A stretch of DNA of 16,302 nt from an uncultured Flavobacterium sp. (GCF_946220915.1 NZ_CAMIHH010000075.1:1-16302), one strand, 5' to 3'. Positions 8,864-15,156 are shown, numbered from the stretch's first letter. The notes: generated from the letters alone by a model not told the origin. Made by a program: numbers and translations.

Positions 8864-9241
8864 TTATTTAAGCTCAACAACAGCTCCGGCTTCTTCCAAA
8901 GATTTCTTAAGGCCTTCAGCCTCATCTTTAGAGATGCCTTCCTTAACGTTTGCAGGAGCACCGTCAACTAGGTCTTTAGCTTCTTTAAGTCCAAGGCCTG
9001 TAAGTTCTTTTACAGCTTTAACTACAGCAAGTTTAGAAGCACCAGCATCTTTAAGAACTACTGTAAATTCAGTTTGCTCTTCAGCAGCAGGAGCATCACC
9101 ACCTTGTGCAGGGCCAGCGAAAGCTACAGCAGCAGCTGCAGGCTCAATGCCATATTCATCTTTAAGTATTGTAGCCAGTTCGTTAACTTCTTTAACAGTC
9201 AGGTTAACTAGTTGTTCTGCGAATTGTTTCAAATCTGCCAT
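8864..9241 (-). CDS. rplL: 50S ribosomal protein L7/L12 (bL12)
   Basis: Stalk protein of the large ribosomal subunit, 125 residues, that recruits and stimulates the translational GTPases including the EF-Tu encoded upstream. The N-terminal dimerisation helices (about 1-32) are followed by an Ala/Gly-rich hinge (about 33-55). The globular C-terminal domain begins at EFTVVLKDAGASK and contains the conserved GLGLKEAKDLVD helix that contacts the factors. Usual family length. It follows rplJ after 62 bases, and its product binds the L10 C-terminal helix. No Shine-Dalgarno sequence is visible. The downstream hairpin at 8797-8840 probably ends many transcripts here, which would help keep L12, needed in several copies per ribosome, above RNA polymerase levels. 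Confidence 0.98.
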   Translation of the reverse strand: MADLKQFAEQLVNLTVKEVNELATILKDEYGIEPAAAAVAFAGPAQGGDAPAAEEQTEFTVVLKDAGASKLAVVKAVKELTGLGLKEAKDLVDGAPANVKEGISKDEAEGLKKSLEEAGAVVELK

Positions 9242-9303
9242 TTTTTCTATCGTTTTAAATAGTTTGTAATATATAATTTATAAAGTGCGTTCTCGCTGTG
9301 GTG

Positions 9304-9819
9304 TTACCTCTCAGATAACGTTTTAACAAGTCCTGCAATCGTGCTTCCACCCGACTTAAGGGCAGAGATAACATTTTTAGCAGGGGATTGAAGAATACCG
9401 ATGATCTCTCCGATAACCTCTTCCTTAGATTTAAGCGCTACAAGGGCATCCAGCTGGTTATCGCCAATGAATACAGCCTCGTGGATGTAAGCGCCTTTAA
9501 GTACAGGCCTGTCGGATTTTTTACGGAATTCCTTGATGATCTTGGCAGGAGCGTTGCCGTTCTCTGCAATCATTATAGAAGTGCTTCCTTTCAGGATAGA
9601 AGGTAGTTCGCCATAGTTGTTGTCAAGGCTTTCCATAGCTTTTTCAAGCAATGTGTTCTTAACAACCTCAAGCTTTATGCCCGCTTTAAAGCAAGCCCTT
9701 CTCAGGTTTGAAGTATTTTCAGCATTAAGGCCTGAAATATCGGTAACATAAACAACATTAGTACCGGCCAACTGTGCAGTTAAATCTTCAATAACTCTTG
9801 ATTTTTCTTCTTTGGTCAT
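9304..9819 (-). CDS. rplJ: 50S ribosomal protein L10 (uL10)
   Basis: Base of the ribosomal stalk, 171 residues. The N-terminal domain binds 23S rRNA, and the C-terminal helix, here after KNVISALKSGG, binds L7/L12 dimers. The opening MTKEEKSRVIEDL and the conserved ISGLNAENTSNLRRACFKAG segment are typical of the family. The gene follows rplA after only 23 bases. The usual L10(L12)4 autoregulatory leader of E. coli, a long structured region before rplJ, therefore cannot be present between these genes; any such site would have to lie inside rplA. No Shine-Dalgarno sequence precedes the ATG at 9817-9819. Confidence 0.97.
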   Translation of the reverse strand: MTKEEKSRVIEDLTAQLAGTNVVYVTDISGLNAENTSNLRRACFKAGIKLEVVKNTLLEKAMESLDNNYGELPSILKGSTSIMIAENGNAPAKIIKEFRKKSDRPVLKGAYIHEAVFIGDNQLDALVALKSKEEVIGEIIGILQSPAKNVISALKSGGSTIAGLVKTLSER

Positions 9820-9842
9820 AATAAAAAATTTTTAACCGCCAA

Positions 9843-10532
9843 TTAAACTGCTTTAGGATCAAGAGCGATGGCCGGGCTCATTGTAGAAGAGATGTGAATA
9901 CTCTTAATGTATTGGCCTTTCGCTGCAGTTGGCTTCAATTTGATTAATGTTTGAATAATTTCGTGCGCGTTGTCAGTGATCTTGTCTGCATCAAAAGAAA
10001 TCCTTCCGATACCGGCATGAACGATACCTGTCTTATCCACTTTAAAGTCGATCTTACCGGCTTTAACTTCTGTAACAGCCTTACCTACTTCCATAGTAAC
10101 AGTACCTGTCTTAGGGTTTGGCATAAGTCCGCGAGGACCAAGTATCCTACCTAAAGGACCAAGCTTACCCATTACTGCAGGCATCGTGATGATAACATCA
10201 ACATCTGTCCAGCCGTCTTTTATCTTTTGAAGGTAATCATCTAAACCTACGTAGTCTGCACCCGCAGCTTTAGCTTCAGCTTCTTTATCCGGAGTTACAA
10301 GGGCAAGAACCCTTACATCTTTACCTGTTCCGTGGGGAAGCGTTACAACGCCCCTTACCATCTGATTCGCTTTCCTTGGATCTACACCCAGGCGTACAGC
10401 GATATCAACCGACTCATCAAATTTTGCAGAAGCAACCGTTTTGATTAATGCAGAAGCATCTTTCAAAGAGTATAGTTTGTTCTTCTCGATTTTTGAAGCA
10501 GCCTCTTTCTGTTTTTTTGTCAATTTTGCCAT
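9843..10532 (-). CDS. rplA: 50S ribosomal protein L1 (uL1)
   Basis: Protein of the mobile L1 stalk near the E site, 229 residues, the usual length. The L1 signature is present at about residues 121-145 (LGRILGPRGLMPNPKTGTV). The N-terminal half shows the RNA-binding segments FDESVDIAVRLGVDPRKANQMVRG at about 38-61. It follows rplK by 21 bases and precedes rplJ by 23, so the four ribosomal protein genes form one tight unit. In E. coli L1 is the autogenous repressor of the rplK-rplA pair through a site before rplK; here the hairpin at 11009-11036 is in the matching place, but its form was not shown to match an L1 site. Confidence 0.98.
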   Translation of the reverse strand: MAKLTKKQKEAASKIEKNKLYSLKDASALIKTVASAKFDESVDIAVRLGVDPRKANQMVRGVVTLPHGTGKDVRVLALVTPDKEAEAKAAGADYVGLDDYLQKIKDGWTDVDVIITMPAVMGKLGPLGRILGPRGLMPNPKTGTVTMEVGKAVTEVKAGKIDFKVDKTGIVHAGIGRISFDADKITDNAHEIIQTLIKLKPTAAKGQYIKSIHISSTMSPAIALDPKAV

Positions 10533-10553
10533 TTCTTCTTTTCTTTTTACGAA

Positions 10554-10991
10554 TTAAAAAGGAGCTGATCCCGATACAGTGATACCCATAGACCTTGCAG
10601 TACCGGCAACCATACTCATTGCTTTCTCAATAGTGAAAGCATTCAGGTCGGCCATTTTGTCTTCTGCGATAGCCCTGATCTGATCCCAGGTAACGCTTGC
10701 AACTTTTTTACGGTTCGGCTCACCCGAACCACCTTTTAGCTTGGCAGCATCCATCAACTGTATGGCAGCTGGTGGCGTTTTAACAACAAACTCGAAAGAT
10801 TTGTCTTTGTACACGGTAATTTGTACCGGTAAAACTTTGCCGGGCTTATCCTGTGTCCTTGCATTGAACTGCTTACAGAACTCCATGATATTAACGCCCG
10901 CAGCTCCCAAAGCAGGTCCAACCGGTGGCGACGGATTCGCAGCACCTCCCTTAACTTGTAGTTTAACTACTTTACTAATTTCTTTAGCCAT
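10554..10991 (-). CDS. rplK: 50S ribosomal protein L11 (uL11)
   Basis: Protein of the GTPase-associated centre, 145 residues, binding the 23S rRNA segment that is the thiostrepton target. The N-terminal domain has the proline-rich switch region GAANPSPPVGPALGAAGVN (about 15-34), and the C-terminal RNA-binding domain ends in SMGITVSGSAPF. It is the first ribosomal protein gene of the cluster, 69 bases after nusG. The spacer holds an imperfect hairpin. No Shine-Dalgarno sequence precedes the ATG at 10989-10991. Confidence 0.98.
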   Translation of the reverse strand: MAKEISKVVKLQVKGGAANPSPPVGPALGAAGVNIMEFCKQFNARTQDKPGKVLPVQITVYKDKSFEFVVKTPPAAIQLMDAAKLKGGSGEPNRKKVASVTWDQIRAIAEDKMADLNAFTIEKAMSMVAGTARSMGITVSGSAPF

Positions 10992-11008
10992 TTCTTTAAA
11001 AGATTTAG

Positions 11009-11036
11009 CACATCTTCAATTGGAAGCGAGGATGTG
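11009..11036 (-). promoter_or_regulatory. Hairpin in the rplK leader, candidate L1 operator
   Basis: CACATC and GATGTG pair over 6 bases on the minus strand; after one mismatch TC/GA continue the stem around an A/U-rich loop. The element lies 18 bases before the rplK start, the place where E. coli L1 represses the rplKA pair. The link to L1 rests on position alone; it has no clear terminator tail. Confidence 0.3.
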
Positions 11037-11060
11037 ATTTTATAATAAGTGTAACAAAAA

Positions 11061-11612
11061 TTATACTTTTTCTACCTGCATAAAGCTAAGTTCCAGCGGG
11101 GTCTTTCTTCCGAAGATCTTCACCATTACCTCAAGCTTACGCTTCTCTTCATTTACCTTTTCAACCGTACCATTAAAGCCGTTGAAAGGACCGTCTATAA
11201 CTTTGATGGTTTCGCCTACTGTAAAAGGGATCGAAACATTATCGGTCTTAACCGAAAGCTCATCTACTTTTCCGAGCATCCTGTTCACTTCCGAAAGGCG
11301 CAAGGGCACAGCATCACCGCCCTTGGTTTCGCCAAGAAAGCCAATAACACCGGCAATAGATTTTATTATGTGTGGTATTTCACCTGTCAAATTAGCTTCA
11401 ATCATTACATAGCCCGGAAAATATACCCTGTCTTTACTGATTTTTTTTCCGTCACGCACCTGCACTACTTTTTCAGTAGGCACAAGAACCTGCGAAACAT
11501 AATCAGCCATGCCAAGCTTATTTATCTCGGTCTCTATATAGTTCTTAACTTTATTCTCCTGACCGCTTACCGCCCTAACTACATACCACTTTTTGACATT
11601 GTTATCAGTCAT
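11061..11612 (-). CDS. nusG: Transcription elongation and antitermination factor NusG
   Basis: Binds the RNA polymerase clamp and, in many bacteria, links it to ribosome or Rho. 183 residues, normal length. The N-terminal NGN domain (about 1-115) opens with KKWYVVRAVSGQENKVKNY and holds RVYFPGYVMIEAN. The C-terminal KOW domain (about 129-183) contains GETIKVIDGPFNGFNGTV. It follows secE by 9 bases, the near-universal secE-nusG pair, and precedes rplK. The gene order places it in the same transcript as the polymerase subunits it acts on. No Shine-Dalgarno sequence is seen before the ATG at 11610-11612. Confidence 0.98.
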   Translation of the reverse strand: MTDNNVKKWYVVRAVSGQENKVKNYIETEINKLGMADYVSQVLVPTEKVVQVRDGKKISKDRVYFPGYVMIEANLTGEIPHIIKSIAGVIGFLGETKGGDAVPLRLSEVNRMLGKVDELSVKTDNVSIPFTVGETIKVIDGPFNGFNGTVEKVNEEKRKLEVMVKIFGRKTPLELSFMQVEKV

Positions 11613-11621
11613 ACGATAAAA

Positions 11622-11816
11622 TTAATTTTTTAAGAAACTATACACTTTTGCCACAAGCACCTCAAAGCCTTTATCAACTCCAAAGGTAACAAGCGCAAAT
11701 ATTACCGAAAAAACAGCAACGATAATAGTGAGGCGCTGTATTTCAGACCATTCCGGCCAGGTAACATTGGCCTTAAGCTCTGTAAACGCCTCTGATATAT
11801 AATTGGTAACCTTCAT
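11622..11816 (-). CDS. secE: Preprotein translocase subunit SecE
   Basis: Short 64-residue SecE with a single membrane segment at about 29-45 (TIIVAVFSVIFALVTFG), the one-span form found outside the enteric bacteria. An amphipathic N-terminal helix carries the conserved VTWPEWSEIQRLT motif (18-30). It clamps SecY in the inner-membrane SecYEG channel. The start lies 16 bases after the 3' end of tRNA-Trp; an AGGA about 7 bases before the ATG is the only Shine-Dalgarno-like match besides rpsU in the window. The tRNA-Trp-secE-nusG order supports the call. Confidence 0.95.
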   Translation of the reverse strand: MKVTNYISEAFTELKANVTWPEWSEIQRLTIIVAVFSVIFALVTFGVDKGFEVLVAKVYSFLKN

Positions 11817-11832
11817 TGTATTTCCTTTTTTG

Positions 11833-11903
11833 CACGGGCGGAGGGATTCGAACCCCCATCAACGGTTTTGGAGACCGCTATTCTACCCTTGAACTACGCC
11901 CGT
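11833..11903 (-). tRNA. trnW: tRNA-Trp (anticodon CCA)
   Basis: Full cloverleaf on the minus strand: acceptor stem ACGGGCG/CGCCCGT with discriminator G, anticodon stem-loop with loop CTCCAAA giving anticodon CCA, and a T arm with GGTTCGAATCC. The 3' CCA is not encoded. The 5' end is only 5 bases from the foot of the tuf hairpin, so it must be cut from a transcript that reads through that hairpin. Confidence 0.97.
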
Positions 11904-11908
11904 TTGTT

Positions 11909-11945
11909 AAAAGCCAGCCGATACCTGGGTACCGGGCTGGCTTTT
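11909..11945 (-). terminator. Hairpin after tuf, leaky terminator or processing element
   Basis: AAAAGCCAGCC (11909-11919) and GGCTGGCTTTT (11935-11945) form an 11-base stem with a 15-base loop. On the coding strand of tuf the stem's own 3' arm ends in TTTT, followed by AACAAA, so the U tract is short. tRNA-Trp starts 5 bases further on, leaving no room for a promoter. Partial termination or RNase processing with read-through is the best reading. Confidence 0.55.
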
Positions 11946-11963
11946 TATTTTAAAATCTCTTAA

Positions 11964-13151
11964 TTAAGAAAGTATTTCAGTAACCTGACCGGCACCTACT
12001 GTACGGCCACCCTCGCGGATAGCGAAACGAAGACCTACGCTAAGAGCGATCGGGCTAAGTAGTTGCACCTCTATAGTAAGGTTATCACCTGGCATAACCA
12101 TCTCAACACCTGCAGGAAGAGAAATTGTTCCTGTTACGTCAGTTGTACGAACGTAGAACTGAGGACGGTAGTTGTTGTGGAATGGAGTGTGACGTCCACC
12201 TTCTTCTTTCTTAAGGATATAAACTTCAGCTTTAAAGTGAGCGTGCGGCTTAACAGATCCCGGCTTGATGATAACCATACCGCGACGGATGTCAGCTTTA
12301 TCGATACCACGAAGAAGAAGACCTACGTTGTCACCAGCTTCGCCCCTGTCAAGGATCTTACGGAACATCTCAACACCTGTAATTGTAGAAGTAAGCTTCT
12401 CAGCACCCATACCGATGATCTCAACTGCATCACCTGTGTTGGCAACACCAGTTTCGATACGGCCTGTAGCAACAGTACCACGGCCAGTAATAGTGAACAC
12501 GTCTTCCACAGGCATTAGGAATGGCTTCTCAACGTCGCGTGTTGGCATCTCGATCCAGTTGTCAACAGCATCCATCAGTTGCATTACAGTATCAACCCAT
12601 TTCGGCTCACCGTTAAGTGCACCAAGAGCAGAACCCTGGATTACCGGGCCATTATCTCCATCATACTGATAGAAAGAAAGCAGGTCGCGGATTTCCATCT
12701 CTACAAGCTCAAGAAGCTCAGCATCATCAACCATATCCACTTTGTTCATGAAAACAACCATGCGAGGAACACCTACCTGGCGACCAAGAAGGATGTGCTC
12801 ACGTGTTTGTGGCATCGGTCCGTCAGTAGCAGCAACAACAAGGATAGCGCCGTCCATCTGGGCAGCACCTGTAACCATGTTCTTAACGTAGTCAGCGTGA
12901 CCTGGACAGTCAACGTGAGCATAGTGACGGTTAGCTGTAGCATACTCCACGTGTGAAGTATTAATAGTAATACCCCTTTCTTTTTCTTCGGGAGCGTTGT
13001 CAATTTGGTCAAATGACTTAGCTTCAGAAAGACCTGCATCAGCCAATACTTTTGTAATAGCTGCAGTAAGGGTTGTTTTACCGTGGTCAACGTGCCCGAT
13101 TGTACCTATGTTAAGGTGCGGCTTCGACCTATCAAAAGTTTCCTTTGCCAT
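11964..13151 (-). CDS. tuf: Translation elongation factor Tu
   Basis: GTPase that brings aminoacyl-tRNA to the ribosomal A site, 395 residues. The G domain motifs are all present: GHVDHGKT (19-26), RGITI (59-63) with the switch I threonine, DCPGH (81-85) with the catalytic His85, NKVD (136-139) and SAL (174-176). The beta-barrel domains 2 and 3 follow (about 210-395), ending VGAGQVTEILS. All key residues are intact. Three tRNA genes lie directly upstream and a fourth downstream on the same strand, so transcripts probably carry tRNAs and tuf together. The 51-base spacer to tRNA-Thr(GGU) has no full TAnnTTTG box. No Shine-Dalgarno sequence precedes the ATG at 13149-13151. Confidence 0.99.
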   Translation of the reverse strand: MAKETFDRSKPHLNIGTIGHVDHGKTTLTAAITKVLADAGLSEAKSFDQIDNAPEEKERGITINTSHVEYATANRHYAHVDCPGHADYVKNMVTGAAQMDGAILVVAATDGPMPQTREHILLGRQVGVPRMVVFMNKVDMVDDAELLELVEMEIRDLLSFYQYDGDNGPVIQGSALGALNGEPKWVDTVMQLMDAVDNWIEMPTRDVEKPFLMPVEDVFTITGRGTVATGRIETGVANTGDAVEIIGMGAEKLTSTITGVEMFRKILDRGEAGDNVGLLLRGIDKADIRRGMVIIKPGSVKPHAHFKAEVYILKKEEGGRHTPFHNNYRPQFYVRTTDVTGTISLPAGVEMVMPGDNLTIEVQLLSPIALSVGLRFAIREGGRTVGAGQVTEILS

Positions 13152-13202
13152 GATTTAATAATTTAATCTTAGTTATATAATTAGTGTTCAAATTCAATGT
13201 TG

Positions 13203-13274
13203 AGCCAATGACGGGATTTGAACCCGTGACCTCTTCCTTACCAAGGAAGCACTCTACCCCTGAGCTACACCGGC
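13203..13274 (-). tRNA. trnT: tRNA-Thr (anticodon GGU)
   Basis: Cloverleaf with acceptor stem GCCGGTG/CATTGGC (two G-U pairs), anticodon stem CTTCC/GGAAG around loop TTGGTAA (anticodon GGT in DNA), and T arm GGTTCAAATCC. The 3' CCA is not encoded. It is the tRNA nearest to tuf, 51 bases before its start codon. Confidence 0.97.
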
Positions 13275-13372
13275 GTTTCCCATTTATTTTAAATTTTGAA
13301 TTTTATTATTTTAAATTTTACCGTCAGGCAATAATTCAAAATTCAACATTCATCATTCAAAACAAAAAATTG
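13275..13372 (-). repeat. A/T-rich tRNA spacer with 7-base tandem repeats
   Basis: The 98-base spacer between tRNA-Tyr and tRNA-Thr(GGU) holds four imperfect head-to-tail heptamers at 13334-13361: ATTCAAA, ATTCAAC, ATTCATC, ATTCAAA. An 11-base inverted match AATTTTGAATT (13292-13302) / AATTCAAAATT (13333-13343) brackets a 30-base centre. No reading frame or promoter is seen. It is unlike the compact spacers elsewhere in the block and may be a decayed intergenic repeat. Confidence 0.5.
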
Positions 13373-13453
13373 TGGGGAGAGCAGGATTCGAACCTGCGAA
13401 GGTTTCCCAACGGATTTACAGTCCGTCCTCGTTGGCCGCTTGAGTATCTCCCC
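13373..13453 (-). tRNA. trnY: tRNA-Tyr (anticodon GUA)
   Basis: Class II tRNA with a long variable arm. Acceptor stem GGGGAGA/TCTCCCC with discriminator A; anticodon stem ACGGA/TCCGT around loop CTGTAAA (anticodon GTA in DNA); T arm GGTTCGAATCC. The length of 81 bases without CCA fits a class II tRNA. It lies between the two threonine tRNAs. Confidence 0.97.
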
Positions 13454-13496
13454 TAACCTTTTATTTTTCAGTTGCTTGTCAAAAAAACTTTATCTG

Positions 13497-13570
13497 AGCC
13501 GATAGAGGGACTCGAACCCACGACCTGCTGATTACAAATCAGCTGCTCTAGCCAGCTGAGCTACACCGGC
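13497..13570 (-). tRNA. trnT: tRNA-Thr (anticodon UGU)
   Basis: Acceptor stem GCCGGTG/TATCGGC, anticodon stem GCTGA/TCAGC around loop TTTGTAA (anticodon TGT in DNA), and T arm GGTTCGAGTCC. CCA is not encoded. First gene of the tRNA-tuf unit; the hpf terminator's T tract ends about 6 bases before its 5' end. Confidence 0.97.
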
Positions 13571-13576
13571 AACTTT

Positions 13577-13607
13577 AAATAAAAAAGTCCGCTATTTCTA
13601 ACGGACT
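13577..13607 (-). terminator. Intrinsic terminator of hpf
   Basis: On the minus strand AGTCCG and CGGACT pair over 6 bases (13602-13607 with 13586-13591), with a 10-base loop. They are followed directly by TTTTTTATTT (complement of 13577-13585 and the closing base). It ends the rpsU-xerC-hpf transcripts before the tRNA genes. Its 5' arm overlaps the predicted start site of the tRNA-tuf promoter. Confidence 0.75.
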
Positions 13608-13608
13608 G

Positions 13609-13637
13609 CAAATGTATAGAATTTATTTTCTAATCAA
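13609..13637 (-). promoter_or_regulatory. Predicted sigma-A promoter of the tRNA-tuf unit
   Basis: The minus strand reads TTG (complement of 13635-13637), an 18-base spacer, then TACATTTG (complement of 13609-13616). This matches the Bacteroidetes consensus TTG / TAnnTTTG, whose spacer is about 17-23 bases. Transcription should start near 13601-13604, inside the 5' arm of the hpf terminator and about 30 bases before tRNA-Thr(UGU). Confidence 0.65.
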
Positions 13638-13662
13638 AACATTTTCGATATTTTTTTTACAA

Positions 13663-13965
13663 TTACGAATGCGCCCTGATTTTTTGCTTTCTTTTCATCA
13701 ATAAACGCTCCATCGAATCGGCCGCAAGCTCAACCGCCTCTTCAAAGGTTTTGCACTGTTTTTTCACTATGAACTCATCACCCGGGACAGACAATTTAAT
13801 TTCGGCAATCTTATTCTCCTTGTCACTTGTATTATCAAGCTTAAAAAACACATCCGAGCATACTACTTTGTCATAGTACTTCTCGAGCTTATCTAACCTG
13901 CCCTGAACATAGCCTACCAGTTTCCTGTCAACCGTAAAGTTGACCGCATGAACGTTTACTTTCAT
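13663..13965 (-). CDS. hpf: Ribosome hibernation promoting factor (HPF/RaiA family)
   Basis: A 100-residue protein that binds between the ribosomal subunits and shuts down translation in starvation or stationary phase. It shows the family pattern: first strand MKVNVHAVNFTVDRKLV, helix LDKLEKYYDKVV, central strands with VFFKLDNTS and IAEIKLSVPGDEF, and a second helix FEEAVELAADSMERLLMKRKQKI rich in Lys/Arg. It is a short form without the long C-terminal dimerisation domain. I chose the ATG at 13963-13965: the frame is open for 20 further codons upstream, but that extension overlaps xerC by 38 bases and does not look like family sequence. The gap to xerC is 22 bases, so the two are probably co-transcribed. 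A terminator follows. Confidence 0.93.
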   Translation of the reverse strand: MKVNVHAVNFTVDRKLVGYVQGRLDKLEKYYDKVVCSDVFFKLDNTSDKENKIAEIKLSVPGDEFIVKKQCKTFEEAVELAADSMERLLMKRKQKIRAHS

Positions 13966-13987
13966 AATTTCATTATTTTGGTTAAAC

Positions 13988-14890
13988 TTAGGAGCCGCCA
14001 CGGCCACGAGGATGAGAATCTCCATACACTTTTTTCAACTCGGCAATGCTGCTGTGGGTGTAAACCTGTGTAGATGATAAGCTCGCGTGCCCCAATAGCT
14101 CCTTTACTGAATTTAGATCTGCCCCGTTATTAAGAAGATGGGTTGCAAAAGTGTGCCGCAATATGTGCGGGCTTTTTTTTACCTTCCCGGAGACAACACT
14201 AAAGTAACAATTTATTAACCTATAAACAAAAGATTCACTGACTTTATTTCCGCCCACACTCACAATTAACACATCAGCATCAACAATCGTTTCGAGTTCC
14301 CTGCGCTTTACAAGATAGCGTGCAACCAGTTGCGCAGTGCATTCCAGTACCGGCAACAGGCGCTCCTTGTTCCGTTTGCCCAACACCCTGAGTGTACGGT
14401 TACCAGGATCATAACTGTTTAGCCTAAGGCCAATGAGTTCGGCACGGCGAATCCCGGCGGTATAAAACAGCTCGATGATAAGCCGGTTGCGCACGCCTTC
14501 AAAATTATCGGGATAATCATTTTCTGCAACCACATCCATCAACTCTCTTTCGGAAAAGGGCACCTGTACTTTTTTCTCGGTTTTGAGCGATTTGTGATTT
14601 TGCAGCGGGTTTGCCTCTATCTGGCGCACCTTAAGCAGAAATTTATAAAATGACCTGAGAGAGGATATTTTACGGTTTATCGACCTGCTGGCCATGCCGC
14701 TGTCCGAAAGCACTACTATCCAACCACGCACCTGGCTGTAATTTACTTCTTCGAGCACTGCGCCATCATCGCCATCTTTTATATAGCTTTCAAACGAAGT
14801 TATATCATCCATGTATGCGCGCAGGGTAAGCAGCGAATAATTTTTTTCCTTTTGCAGGTAATCCCGGTAAGCCTGTTTGCTATCAACCAT
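13988..14890 (-). CDS. xerC: Tyrosine recombinase XerC-like
   Basis: Site-specific recombinase, 300 residues, of the kind that resolves chromosome dimers at dif. The N-terminal SAM-like DNA-binding domain is at about 1-90. The catalytic domain has all expected residues: Arg148 (TAGIRRAEL), Lys172 (LGKRNKERLLP), His242 and Arg245 (PHILRHTFATHLL), His268 (LLGHASLSSTQ) and the nucleophile Tyr277 (VYTHSS). The position between rpsU and hpf in a housekeeping block, and normal composition, argue for a chromosomal Xer rather than a phage or transposon integrase. Whether it is the XerC or XerD partner cannot be settled from one sequence alone. The start at 14888-14890 stands only 7 bases from the rpsU terminator hairpin, with no Shine-Dalgarno sequence. 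Confidence 0.92.
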   Translation of the reverse strand: MVDSKQAYRDYLQKEKNYSLLTLRAYMDDITSFESYIKDGDDGAVLEEVNYSQVRGWIVVLSDSGMASRSINRKISSLRSFYKFLLKVRQIEANPLQNHKSLKTEKKVQVPFSERELMDVVAENDYPDNFEGVRNRLIIELFYTAGIRRAELIGLRLNSYDPGNRTLRVLGKRNKERLLPVLECTAQLVARYLVKRRELETIVDADVLIVSVGGNKVSESFVYRLINCYFSVVSGKVKKSPHILRHTFATHLLNNGADLNSVKELLGHASLSSTQVYTHSSIAELKKVYGDSHPRGRGGS

Positions 14891-14937
14891 AAATAAAAAC
14901 CGTTACCTGCAAAGTTAAACTTTTACAGATAACGGTT
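14891..14937 (-). terminator. Terminator-like hairpin between rpsU and xerC
   Basis: AACCGTTA (14898-14905) and TAACGGTT (14930-14937) form an 8-base stem. Inside it, CTG/CAG and AAAGT/ACTTT continue the stem around a TAA loop. In the transcription sense it is followed by TTTATTT, joined to the TT that closes the stem, which runs straight into the xerC ATG. It has the form of an rpsU terminator; being this close, it may also limit xerC translation from read-through RNA. Confidence 0.7.
14910..14917 (-). promoter_or_regulatory. Candidate -7 box for xerC-hpf inside the rpsU terminator
   Basis: The minus strand reads TAACTTTG, a full TAnnTTTG match, inside the hairpin. Start of transcription would be near 14903-14905, giving xerC a leader of about 13-15 bases without the hairpin's 5' arm. 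The nearest TTG upstream (complement of 14946-14948) is 28 bases away, outside the usual range, so the -33 part is weak. Confidence 0.35.
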
Positions 14938-14961
14938 AAGTATTGCAAACAGAATTTCTGC

Positions 14962-15156
14962 TTATGATTCCATTGCATCCCTAAGGCCCTGGATATAATT
15001 TGCTTTCTGGATCTCAGCCCTCCTGGTTACAGATGGCTTGATGAACGCCTGACGGCGCCTAAGCTGGCGAACAACGCCGGTCTTGTCGAATTTACGCTTG
15101 TAACGCTTTAGCGCCCTGTCGATATTTTCTCCGTCTTTAATTGGTATAATTAACAT
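14962..15156 (-). CDS. rpsU: 30S ribosomal protein S21 (bS21)
   Basis: Small basic protein of 64 residues from the 30S platform, opening with MLIIPIKDGENIDRALKRYK and rich in Lys/Arg throughout. In Bacteroidetes ribosomes bS21 takes part in sequestering the 3' end of 16S rRNA, which explains why most of their genes lack Shine-Dalgarno sequences. The gene is preceded by a full-strength one, AGGAGGTG, 7 bases before the ATG at 15154-15156, unlike every other gene here. The predicted leader is very short (about 22-24 bases from a TAAGTTTG box). A hairpin terminator follows before xerC. Length and sequence fit the flavobacterial form well. Confidence 0.97.
   Translation of the reverse strand: MLIIPIKDGENIDRALKRYKRKFDKTGVVRQLRRRQAFIKPSVTRRAEIQKANYIQGLRDAMES

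Noticed and set aside
13152..13202. TGAATTTG upstream of tuf as a promoter -7 box
   Set aside because: It has TG in place of the invariant TA and no TTG at the right distance; tuf is better explained by the promoter before the tRNA genes.
13184..13456. 90-residue plus-strand reading frame with GFEPVTSSLPRKH and GEQDSNLRRFP motifs
   Set aside because: It is the antisense of tRNA-Thr(GGU) and tRNA-Tyr; these peptide strings are well-known false proteins made from the complement of tRNA genes.
13966..14025. 20-codon N-terminal extension of hpf starting MEILILVAVAAPKF
   Set aside because: Overlaps xerC by 38 bases, and the family's first strand begins at the inner ATG (13963-13965); the extension mirrors the xerC tail.
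13988..14890. Tyrosine recombinase as the integrase of a mobile element ending at the tRNA genes
   Set aside because: Flanked by rpsU and hpf in a housekeeping order, with no att-like direct repeat of a tRNA end and no cargo genes; fits chromosomal Xer.
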